Shown piece by piece: positions 16,764 to 23,987 of a stretch of 48,604 bases of DNA. Where the stretch lies: NCBI GenBank assembly GCA_029567705.1, contig JAKPXC010000064.1, positions 1 to 48,604 on the forward strand. The letters run 5' to 3'. Under the pieces are notes generated by a model. That model was not told the DNA's origin. It worked only from the letters and a program-made list of their open reading frames with translations, and made no database searches. Each line of letters begins with the position of its first letter. Positions within the stretch are counted from its first letter, which is position 1. Source of the DNA: Candidatus Cloacimonadota bacterium (GTDB lineage: Bacteria > Cloacimonadota > Cloacimonadia > Cloacimonadales > Cloacimonadaceae). A program made the translations under genes and the position numbers.

Positions 16764-17671
16764 TTATCCTCCGCCATCAAACAGGAGAGGGCGATGCAAT
16801 AGTATTTGGATTCAGCACTTTCGGAGCGGGACATCACCACGACCGGGGCGATGGTTCCCTGGATCAGGCCGGCCAGTTCTCCGCCTGCAAAGAGCATCAG
16901 GCCCTTGTAAAAGCTATTGGCGGATTCTATATTGGGGAAGATCAGCACGTCTGCATCGCCGCCGATGGGAGTATCCACTCCCTTGATCTCCAGGCTGCCG
17001 GGATCGCAGGCCAGGAAGATATCCAAAGGCCCGTCTATCACGCAGTTCTTGATCTGACCGCGTTCTGCCATCTTGGAGATTTGGGCATATTCCAGCGAAG
17101 CCGGGAAGGCTGCACCGGGCTTCTCCGTGGCGGAGATCAGAGCAACCTTGGGCTGTTCTATCCCAAAACTAAGGGCCATCTTCACGGCGTAGTTGGTCAT
17201 GGCAATCTTTTGATCCAGATCCGGGAAGGGAATAACGGCAGTGTCTGAGATAAAGAGGAGTTTGTGATAGCGGGGCAGTTCCAGAGCACATACGTAGCTC
17301 ATCACTGCCTTGGGCGGCAGCAGGCCCTTTTCCTTATTCAACACAGCTTTGAGGAATTTATCGGTGCCGATCAAGCCCTTCATGAGCACGTCGGCTTCTC
17401 CGGCATGAATCATACTGACTGCCTGGGCGGCTGCTTCTGCCTCGTTGTCACATGGCAGTATCCAGCTTTCATCCAAAGGTAATTCTTCGACTTGGCAGAG
17501 GCTCTTGATCTTCTCGGGATTGCCCAGAAGAATAGGAAGGATAAAGCCTTCCACGGCAGCTCGGACAACTGCTCCCAGGGTATTGGAATCTTCGGCTGAG
17601 ACTACAGCAATCCGGGTCTTTGTGCCTTTGGCTTTAACGGTTTCGACCAGTTCAGTGAGGGTCTTGATCAT
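16760..17671 (-). CDS. ptb: Phosphate butyryl/acyltransferase, paralog 1
   Basis: A 303-residue PTA/PTB-family enzyme exchanging CoA for phosphate on an acyl-CoA (butyryl- or branched acyl-CoA to acyl phosphate), feeding an acyl kinase to make ATP. Seen: DVLMKGLIGTDKFLKAVLNKE, FISDTAVIPFPDL, VDGPLDIFLA-like segment and GDADVLIFPNIESANSFYK. Length and motifs favour Ptb over acetate-type Pta. It starts 4 bases after paralog 2's stop, and a butyrate kinase gene lies divergently 1.8 kb away. Substrate is inferred; propionyl or isobutyryl are also possible. Whether the two paralogs form a heteromer or serve different acyl groups cannot be told from sequence. Confidence 0.88.
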   Translation of the reverse strand: MIKTLTELVETVKAKGTKTRIAVVSAEDSNTLGAVVRAAVEGFILPILLGNPEKIKSLCQVEELPLDESWILPCDNEAEAAAQAVSMIHAGEADVLMKGLIGTDKFLKAVLNKEKGLLPPKAVMSYVCALELPRYHKLLFISDTAVIPFPDLDQKIAMTNYAVKMALSFGIEQPKVALISATEKPGAAFPASLEYAQISKMAERGQIKNCVIDGPLDIFLACDPGSLEIKGVDTPIGGDADVLIFPNIESANSFYKGLMLFAGGELAGLIQGTIAPVVVMSRSESAESKYYCIALSCLMAEDK

Positions 17672-17675
17672 TGGT

Positions 17676-18578
17676 CTACGCCATCATAGCTGCCAAAGCG
17701 ATACTGTAGAGCTTGGTCTGCTCGCTGTCTCCCCGGGAGGAAAGCACAGCAGGCACCCGAGCGCCCATCACGATGGCACAGAGCTCTGCACCGCAGAACT
17801 TGGTCATGGTTTTGTAAAACACGTTTCCTGCTTCAATAGCGGGGAAAAGAATGCAATCCGCATCACCGCAGACTTCACTCTTCAGCCCTTTGATATCGGC
17901 ACTTTCTTTATCGATGATCACGTCCATGCCCAGAGGACCTTCCACAATGGCGTCCTTGATTTGGCCGCGGTGGCTCATTTTGCTGATGATGGAGGCTTCC
18001 ACGCTGGAGATAACCTTGGGCAACACCTGTTCACTGGGAGCCACGAGGCCTACCTTGGGCTTCTCGATACCGAGCAGTTTGGCAGCCTTGATCAGGTAGT
18101 TCGTAATGGCTATCTTCTGGTTCAAATCCGGTAAAGGAATGATGGCTACATCACCCACTATCAGCAGTTTATGATAGGTGGGAGGTTCGATCACAGTGAC
18201 GTGAGAAAGCACTGCTCCGGGATTCATCAACCCGGTTTCTTTATTAAGGATGGCTTTCATGTAACGATCAGTGGAGAGCAGACCCTTCATCAGGAAATCG
18301 CCTTTACCCTCGTTGATGAGGCTTACGGCCAGGTTGGCAGCAGTAATGTCGTTATCAGCTTGTACGATGGTAAAGATATTGGGGTCGATCTGATGCTGGT
18401 TGCAGACGGCGACGATCTGCGCTTCATCACCCACCAGAGTGGCTTCGATGATGCCTTTCTTTACTCCTTCTGCTGCTGCTACGACGGTGTGGGCATCCAC
18501 CGCCCAGGCTGCGACGAGGCGCTTCTTGGTGCGGGATGCCAGAACTTCAAACATTTGATCGAGCTTGGTGATGGGCAT
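17676..18578 (-). CDS. ptb: Phosphate butyryl/acyltransferase, paralog 2
   Basis: A 300-residue paralog of the next gene, sharing the same landmarks (DFLMKGLLSTDRYMKAILNKE, VGDVAIIPLPDLNQKIAITNY, GDADCILFPAIEAGNVFYK). The start at 18578 (MPITKLD) is preceded by AGGAGA at 5 bases; the in-frame extension to 18644 would run into the lipoprotein gene. It lies 13 bases after the LpoB-like stop. Tandem ptb paralogs suggest either two acyl-CoA substrates or a mixed oligomer. Divergences between the two near the N-terminus, which contributes to the acyl pocket in this family, would be the place to look for specificity. Confidence 0.88.
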   Translation of the reverse strand: MPITKLDQMFEVLASRTKKRLVAAWAVDAHTVVAAAEGVKKGIIEATLVGDEAQIVAVCNQHQIDPNIFTIVQADNDITAANLAVSLINEGKGDFLMKGLLSTDRYMKAILNKETGLMNPGAVLSHVTVIEPPTYHKLLIVGDVAIIPLPDLNQKIAITNYLIKAAKLLGIEKPKVGLVAPSEQVLPKVISSVEASIISKMSHRGQIKDAIVEGPLGMDVIIDKESADIKGLKSEVCGDADCILFPAIEAGNVFYKTMTKFCGAELCAIVMGARVPAVLSSRGDSEQTKLYSIALAAMMA

Positions 18579-18591
18579 TTTCTCTCCTAAT

Positions 18592-19170
18592 CTATCTATG
18601 TATTTGTATTTGCACTGTGTGGGAACACCGGTGTGCCAGCTCACCGCTCTTGAGGTTTACCAGGCTCAGCTCAACTAAGTAAAGCTTGCTGCGCAGGTTC
18701 TCACCCTCTGCTCCGGTACGGTTGATGGTGCCTTTAATGGCAAAATCTGCACCGGTGGATTCGGCAATGCCCTGAGTAGGTTCGGGGGCTTCAGGATTGA
18801 TGGGACGGTCTTCCCGGGGGGCTACAAAGCTTACCTTGCCACTGCGAAGCAGCTCTCGGGATAGATCCCTGGTCAGATTCTCGGCGGGGATATGCTCCTC
18901 AGTTTGGTTTTGGATGGAGAGGATCATGATCACCGGCTTTCTGCCTTCTCCAGAGTTAAAATCCTGATACCAGGAAGCGGAGAGAAGCTCTTCCGTCAGG
19001 CTTCTGGCGGTTTCTCTGAAGTGTTCCGGAGTCCAGCCGGTTTGAGGGGTTGTCGTTGAGGTTTCAGTCTCAACTACAGGCATGGGGACAGGCTCATGCT
19101 TCTTGCAGAAATAACAGCCGGTTAAGACCAGACCGATGCACAGTATTCCGATAAATAAGACGTGACGCAT
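18592..19170 (-). CDS. LpoB-like lipoprotein
   Basis: A 192-residue lipoprotein: signal MRHVLFIGILCIGLVL then lipobox LTGC (Cys19), a short Thr/Pro-rich linker, and a globular domain with the pattern KPVIMILSIQNQTEEHI...LTRDLSRELLRSGKVSFV...AIKGTINR. That matches PF13036-type LpoB, the outer-membrane activator of penicillin-binding protein PBP1b, though the same fold occurs in other outer-membrane lipoproteins, so the PBP link is inferred. The start at 19170 has GGAGAA 5 bases upstream; the extension to 19206 would place 12 residues before the signal. It is the first gene of the operon that continues into ptb-ptb-rpiB-glyA. Confidence 0.82.
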   Translation of the reverse strand: MRHVLFIGILCIGLVLTGCYFCKKHEPVPMPVVETETSTTTPQTGWTPEHFRETARSLTEELLSASWYQDFNSGEGRKPVIMILSIQNQTEEHIPAENLTRDLSRELLRSGKVSFVAPREDRPINPEAPEPTQGIAESTGADFAIKGTINRTGAEGENLRSKLYLVELSLVNLKSGELAHRCSHTVQIQIHR

Positions 19171-19240
19171 TTCTTCTCCAGTTTCAAACTCATAACTTTT
19201 GCTCACAGCGGTCTTTGCACCGCTTTACGAGCTTCTGTCC

Positions 19241-19269
19241 ATTATACCAAATGCGCAAGAATCTGTCAA
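19241..19269 (-). promoter_or_regulatory. Perfect sigma70 promoter of the lpoB-ptb-ptb-rpiB-glyA operon
   Basis: Minus-strand TTGACA (19264-19269), 17-base spacer, TATAAT (19241-19246): both hexamers match the consensus exactly. The leader to the ATG at 19170 is about 64 bases. A second TTGACA on the plus strand (about 19397-19402) points toward buk but lacks a good -10. Confidence 0.9.
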
Positions 19270-19457
19270 GTGCTGTTTTGCTCTCAGTTTGCAGGCTTAC
19301 ATTACTCTGTGGAACCTAAGCTCTCCAATATCGATAAAACGCCACCTAGCTTCTAAGAAAATCCCAATGAGAGCTAAAGACACCCCACAATCTCATTGAC
19401 AAATCAGATAAGCTCTCTGGACTGGAAAAAAACATAAAAAGACCAGAAGGAGATCCT

Positions 19458-20537
19458 ATGACCTACCGTGTACTCGCCATTAACCCCGGTTCAACCTCCA
19501 CAAAGATAGCCGTTTTTGACGACATCAATCCCGTCTTCGAGCTCACTCTGCGGCATGATCCGGCAGAACTGGAGCCCTATGGCGGCATTATCGAGCAGTA
19601 TGACTTTCGTAAACGCCTGGTGCTGGAAGCTATGGAAGAGCACAATGTTCACGCCTCCAGTCTGCACGCCGTGATCGGCCGTGGCGGCTTAGTTCGCTCC
19701 GTTTCCGGTGGTACCTGGGAGATTTGTGAAAACATGCTTCGCGATCTCAAAGACCCCAAGCTTTGGGGTAGAATTCATGCCTCCAATCTGGGAGCTTTCA
19801 TCGCCAATGCCATAGCCGGAGAGCTCGGCATTCCCTCTTATATTGTGGATCCGGTGGTGGTCGATGAGTTTGATGATATTGCCCGCATTTCCGGCATCAA
19901 GGAGATCGAGCGCAAGAGCCTCTTCCATGCACTGAACATTCGCTACATCCACCGTCTGGTAGCCAAAGAACTCGGTAAAGAATACGACCAGGTCAATTGC
20001 ATCGGCGTTCACATGGGTGGTGGTATCTCCATTGCTGCCATCAAAGCCGGACGTTGCGTGGACGTCAATAACGCTCTTCTGGGAATGGGACCCTTCTCTC
20101 CGCAAAGAGCCGGAGCACTTCCCATTGGTGACCTGCTGGATATGGCCTATTCCGGAGAATGGGATAAGAAGCAGCTCACCACTTATCTCACCAAGACTGC
20201 GGGGCTTATGTCCTATCTGGGAACAGACAGCGGTATAGAAGTCAATAAGCGCATTCAAGCCGGAGACGAGTATGCTGCCCATATCCTGGATGCCATGTGT
20301 TATCAGGTTTCCAAGGAGATCGGAGCTTGTGCTGCAGTGCTGGAAGGCAAAGTGGATGCCATCTTCCTTTCCGGTGGCCTGGCCTACAATCAGGTGATCG
20401 TGGACGGAATCTCCAAGCGCGTTTCCTTCATTGCTCCCCTTAGGCTCTATCCCGGTGAAAAGGAAATGGAAGCCCTTTCCCAGGGTGGTATCAGAGTGCT
20501 CAAGGGTGAAGAAAAGGCACAGATCTACCCCTACTGA
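19458..20537 (+). CDS. buk: Butyrate (acyl) kinase
   Basis: A 359-residue ASKHA-fold kinase that makes ATP from an acyl phosphate (butyryl phosphate plus ADP). Seen: the phosphate-1 loop INPGSTSTKIAVF, RGGLVRSVSGG, the IGVHMGGGIS adenosine-site region, FSPQRAGALP and GGLAYNQVIVDGI near the C-terminus. Length and RAGALP motif indicate butyrate/branched-chain acid kinase rather than acetate kinase. A strong AGAAGGAGA precedes the ATG. It is divergent from the operon carrying two ptb genes, together giving a substrate-level phosphorylation route from acyl-CoA. A weak plus-strand promoter is possible in the 287-base divergent gap. Confidence 0.94.
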   Translation: MTYRVLAINPGSTSTKIAVFDDINPVFELTLRHDPAELEPYGGIIEQYDFRKRLVLEAMEEHNVHASSLHAVIGRGGLVRSVSGGTWEICENMLRDLKDPKLWGRIHASNLGAFIANAIAGELGIPSYIVDPVVVDEFDDIARISGIKEIERKSLFHALNIRYIHRLVAKELGKEYDQVNCIGVHMGGGISIAAIKAGRCVDVNNALLGMGPFSPQRAGALPIGDLLDMAYSGEWDKKQLTTYLTKTAGLMSYLGTDSGIEVNKRIQAGDEYAAHILDAMCYQVSKEIGACAAVLEGKVDAIFLSGGLAYNQVIVDGISKRVSFIAPLRLYPGEKEMEALSQGGIRVLKGEEKAQIYPY

Positions 20538-20572
20538 ACCAAGAGTGAGGTTGTTTTAACTAAAAAGAGATA

Positions 20573-22264
20573 ATGACCAAGTTCAAAGTCCTGCACCTCA
20601 TAGCTCTGCTGTTGCTGTCCCTCGGGATCAAGGCCGAAAGCTGGAATATCCTGATCTACATGGCTGCCGACAGCAACCTGGCGAGCGCTGCGGTGCAGGA
20701 CTTTAATTCTATGGAATCAGTCAATCTGCCTGACGGCACCAAAGTTTGGCTGCAAACAGATCTCCCTCCGGAACACAGCTTGGGCGGCACCCGGCGCTGG
20801 GAGCTGGGTCACGATTCTTCTGAACAAATCACTTCCCGCCAAATCTCGCATCTGGGAAACCTCAGCAGCGGCTCGGTGCAGACCCTGCGGGAGTTCATCT
20901 CCTGGGGCTGTGATCGCTATTCTGCAGACCGCACCATGCTGGTGATCTGGTCACATGGCAGCGGTTGGAGCAAAGCAGACGAGAGCAAGTGGATCTGTCC
21001 AGATTATACTTCTGAAGAGGCTTTAAGCGTGGCAGATGGAGACCTGAAGGCTGCCCTTTCCGGTCATCCCCGCTTCGATATTCTGCTCTTCGATGCCTGC
21101 AGTATGCAGGCTATTGAAGTGGCGGACGAGGTGAAAGGCTTTGCAGACTATGTGATCGGCTCGGAGGAACTGGTTCCCGTGACGGGCTTCCCTTATCCGG
21201 AGATACTTCCGCTCTTTGGCCAGAATCTGAATACCATTCTGCAGCAAATACCCCTGCTCTATTCCCAATCCTACGCCGTGGGGGGCAGTCAGAATCCCCA
21301 CAGTGCAGATCTGGTGAGCACCTGTTCCGTGCTCTCCACCACCACACTGAGCAGCTTTGTGGATCATTGGGGCGAATTCTGCCGGGAGTATCGACGTCGG
21401 ATACCTGATTTGGCAGTTTGGCGGGAGGAATGCTATTCTCTCGGCAACCTCTCGGATATCGATCTGGGACAGTTCCTTTCCATCGCAGAAGCTCATACTG
21501 AGGATCCCGAATTGAAAAGCAGGATGCAATACTTGCAGCAGATCTGGGAATCCGTGGTTGTCTCACAGGCCACAAGCGGCATTACGGAGCCGGTGGGCTC
21601 GGCTAGTATCTGGTTTCCTTTATACTACTATGTTTATGGCCAAAACTTGCCTCACTACCTTAAGTTGGATTTTTCCCGCACCCGCTGGCAGAGTCTCCTG
21701 AACAACGCTTGGGAACTCCCGGTTTTCATCCCAATAAACGTTAACGAACTCAAAGTGGAGAAGTTTCCCGGGCATCTGCTGCTTAGCTTCACTCCGGCTG
21801 TACATCCCGATTCGGTTTACTATGTGATAGATCATTCCGATGCGAGCTTCATGGAGATTGCATACTATACCATGCAGACCACCGGAACCATCAGTATTCC
21901 CTTGCAAGCACCGTCTTCCGGCACTTTTTACGTCAGAACGGTGTATCCCGAGGGAGAAATCCGGGAAGCCGTCCTGAACTATACTTTTGCGGAAACAGGT
22001 TCCGAGCTGCTGGTTTATCCCAATCCGGGAAGAGAGCTACTGCAGGCAAGCTGGAACTTGGCCAGGCAGCCTGAAGGCTCCGTAACACTGAAACTATTCA
22101 ACACCCGGGGCCAGGTGGTCTGGGAGACAGAGCTCCCCGCAGAACAGCAGGGCTACCGCTTTCTGGGAACCGAGCAGGCTATCCGCTGTCTTCCGGCCGG
22201 CATCTATTTTCTCAAGGTTAAAACCCGGGGAGAGAGCCTGGTATCCAGGCTCATAATTCTATAA
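20573..22264 (+). CDS. Secreted clostripain-like (C11) cysteine peptidase
   Basis: A 563-residue protein. Order: signal peptide (residues 1-21, ending IKA-ES); a C11 caspase-fold domain with catalytic His128 in IWSHGSGW and Cys176 in LLFDACSMQ; a region of uncertain fold; an Ig-like segment; and a C-terminal module starting VYPNPGRELL and ending PAGIYFLKVKTRGESLVSRLIIL-type strands. That C-terminus matches the sorting domains of type-IX-like secretion (family knowledge), so the peptidase is probably exported to the surface. It follows buk by 35 bases and may be cotranscribed. C11 peptidases cleave after Arg or Lys, which would suit a protein-degrading lifestyle (inference). Confidence 0.88.
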   Translation: MTKFKVLHLIALLLLSLGIKAESWNILIYMAADSNLASAAVQDFNSMESVNLPDGTKVWLQTDLPPEHSLGGTRRWELGHDSSEQITSRQISHLGNLSSGSVQTLREFISWGCDRYSADRTMLVIWSHGSGWSKADESKWICPDYTSEEALSVADGDLKAALSGHPRFDILLFDACSMQAIEVADEVKGFADYVIGSEELVPVTGFPYPEILPLFGQNLNTILQQIPLLYSQSYAVGGSQNPHSADLVSTCSVLSTTTLSSFVDHWGEFCREYRRRIPDLAVWREECYSLGNLSDIDLGQFLSIAEAHTEDPELKSRMQYLQQIWESVVVSQATSGITEPVGSASIWFPLYYYVYGQNLPHYLKLDFSRTRWQSLLNNAWELPVFIPINVNELKVEKFPGHLLLSFTPAVHPDSVYYVIDHSDASFMEIAYYTMQTTGTISIPLQAPSSGTFYVRTVYPEGEIREAVLNYTFAETGSELLVYPNPGRELLQASWNLARQPEGSVTLKLFNTRGQVVWETELPAEQQGYRFLGTEQAIRCLPAGIYFLKVKTRGESLVSRLIIL

Positions 22265-22285
22265 AATGAAGCTGCTCACAGAGCT

Positions 22286-22424
22286 TGTGGATAAGTTGTG
22301 GATAAGTCCCGGGGAATTTGTGGATAAATCCTTAAGTACTTGTAAGGCAGTACTCTGTGATATGTGGATAAGTAGGCCTTGCCTGTGGATAAGTTCATAA
22401 GTATCTATATAAATAATAGTTGGA
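22286..22424 (+). promoter_or_regulatory. Cluster of five perfect DnaA boxes with adjacent AT-rich tract
   Basis: TGTGGATAA, the complement of the consensus DnaA box TTATCCACA, occurs five times without mismatch and in one orientation: 22286-22294, 22297-22305, 22319-22327, 22363-22371 and 22384-22392. A run of A/T-rich sequence (about 22397-22420) follows, like a duplex-unwinding element. It fills the gap between the peptidase and RNA methyltransferase genes. It may be an origin (oriC) or a DnaA-binding/titration locus. No dnaA, dnaN, rpmH or parAB is in view, and flanking genes do not switch strand here as they often do at an origin. Confidence 0.85.
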
Positions 22425-22432
22425 GTTAAGCT

Positions 22433-23170
22433 ATGAATCACCCTATGCTCAGCCGTGAGAGGTTGAAGTATTTACTTAGTTTAGGCCGTAAGAAGGAGAG
22501 GTTGGAAACGGGGCAGGTGATCGTGGAAGGAGCAAACATTCTGGAACAATTGCTCTGTAATGGCGTAATGCCTCTGGAGCTCTATCTGGAAGGAGACTAT
22601 CCCCTTCCGCAGATTGTGGGGAATACCCCGGTATTCAAGCTGCAGAAAGGCGATCTGGAGCGCATCAGCGATACGAACCATCCTCAGGGAATAGCAGCGC
22701 TGTATCCCGTGCCCCGTCCCCGTGATGCAAGCTTCAAGACAGCACTCTATCTGGATGGCATCAGTGATCCGGGAAATATGGGCACTATCTTCAGAATTGC
22801 TGCAGCTTTTGGGATTGGAGCCATCCTGCTTTCCGAAAGCTGTGTGGAGGTTTCTTCTCCCAAGGTGATCCGTGCCTCGCTTGGAAGTGTATATTGGTTG
22901 CCCTATCGGGTGCTGCCTGCCAATCTGCTCATCAAGCAGAAGCTTTCGCTGGTTTGCCTGGATATGAAAGCAGAGCTGGAGCTTATGGATTATCTCCCCA
23001 AAGATGAGCCCACCGTCTATGTGATAGGCTCGGAAGCCCATGGCATCTCGGCCGAGCTGGTCAAAGCCTCAGCCGCAAGCCTGAAGATTGCCATGCAGCC
23101 TCAGATGGAATCCCTCAATGCCGCCATCGCCACGGGAATACTGGCGCATTATCTCTATGTGAAAAGCTGA
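22433..23170 (+). CDS. SpoU/TrmH-family RNA 2'-O-methyltransferase
   Basis: A 245-residue SPOUT enzyme, RlmB/TrmH-like, methylating a ribose 2'-OH in rRNA or tRNA using SAM. An N-terminal substrate-binding domain (ERLKYLLSLGRKKERLETGQVIVEG) precedes the knotted domain with motif 1 DGISDPGNMGTIFRIAAAFG, motif 2 YVIGSEAHGI and motif 3 MQPQMESLNAAIATGIL. The target RNA cannot be assigned. The start at 22433 follows GGAG by 9 bases; a second ATG four codons in is possible. Its stop codon touches the stop of the convergent next gene (TGA|TCA), leaving no space for a terminator. Confidence 0.92.
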   Translation: MNHPMLSRERLKYLLSLGRKKERLETGQVIVEGANILEQLLCNGVMPLELYLEGDYPLPQIVGNTPVFKLQKGDLERISDTNHPQGIAALYPVPRPRDASFKTALYLDGISDPGNMGTIFRIAAAFGIGAILLSESCVEVSSPKVIRASLGSVYWLPYRVLPANLLIKQKLSLVCLDMKAELELMDYLPKDEPTVYVIGSEAHGISAELVKASAASLKIAMQPQMESLNAAIATGILAHYLYVKS

Positions 23171-23860
23171 TCAGAATATAAAGGTGCCTTTTACAAAGGG
23201 TAGAGCCCAAATGTCTCCCTGATCCTCAAGGAACCTGATTCCACCCAGATCCCAGCTAATCCGCTCCCCTTTGAAGCGCAGGCCGAATATAACTACGCCA
23301 TCGTATTCGGAATCCATTTCCATATCCTCAAAGTCATCCCATTCTGAACTGGGGATAGCTATCACTTCTCCCATCAGGTTTGCTCTTCGTGAAAGCCCGA
23401 GTATCCCGCCCATGCCGAAGAAGGCTTGACTATCTCCATCGTTAAACTGAGTCGCAACGGCAGCGACCAAATGCAGACTGCTTCTATCTGTTCCGTAGCT
23501 GAATACATTGCCGGCAGTCATGGTATTGGCATCGGGCGTGTAGCTGACCCAAACAGCACCATTGCTCAGATTCTGGGAAATATAGCGGTATTTGGCACCT
23601 AAACTGATAGTCTTTAGCATCTCTCCATTAAATGGAAAGACCATCCCGGCACTAAGATGTAAACGATCTGTAGGAGCAAAGCTGTATTGCCACAAAAACA
23701 ACTCATATGAAGTTAGTGCGTGGCTTCCCTTAGGCATGGTGTGGGCTGTGGGCAGGACGAAAACCGATTGATCGGCGGCATAATAACCGGTTCCCGGCTC
23801 CTGAGCCATTAGCAAGCTTCCTGCAAGCAAACAGGCGATTATCATTAAAAAGTTCTTCAT
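23171..23860 (-). CDS. Putative outer-membrane beta-barrel protein
   Basis: A 229-residue protein with signal peptide (ending SLLMAQ). The body is an alternating aromatic/hydrophobic pattern of amphipathic strands (for example HLSAGMVFPF, TISLGAKYRYI, HLVAAVATQF, VVIFGLRFKG) and ends in Phe (VKGTFIF), the usual terminal signature of BAM-inserted barrels. About eight to ten strands are plausible. No family name is recognised. It is convergent and abutting with the methyltransferase gene. No promoter was identified. Confidence 0.7.
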   Translation of the reverse strand: MKNFLMIIACLLAGSLLMAQEPGTGYYAADQSVFVLPTAHTMPKGSHALTSYELFLWQYSFAPTDRLHLSAGMVFPFNGEMLKTISLGAKYRYISQNLSNGAVWVSYTPDANTMTAGNVFSYGTDRSSLHLVAAVATQFNDGDSQAFFGMGGILGLSRRANLMGEVIAIPSSEWDDFEDMEMDSEYDGVVIFGLRFKGERISWDLGGIRFLEDQGDIWALPFVKGTFIF

Positions 23861-23930
23861 TGGCTCTCCTTTTCTTACTTCTTACATGATCGTTTGTGAC
23901 GCATCCTTTGTCAAGCTTGTTTTCCTCTCC

Positions 23931-23963
23931 AAAAAGAAAACCCCGGAGCTAGGCCGGGGTTTT
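23931..23963 (-). terminator. Intrinsic terminator after htrA
   Basis: Stem AAAACCCCGG/CCGGGGTTTT (23937-23946 with 23954-23963), loop of 7, then a T-rich tract reading leftwards. The A/T flanks on both sides could let it act bidirectionally, but the only nearby converging transcript is htrA. Confidence 0.9.
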
Positions 23964-23987
23964 GAGGAACAATATAACTGCGGATTA

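Noticed and set aside
22286-22424. DnaA-box cluster read as Shine-Dalgarno or promoter repeats of the methyltransferase gene
   Set aside because: The five units match the 9-mer DnaA consensus exactly and are spaced irregularly at 2-36 bases, unlike promoter hexamers; kept as a DnaA-binding locus, not assigned firmly as oriC.
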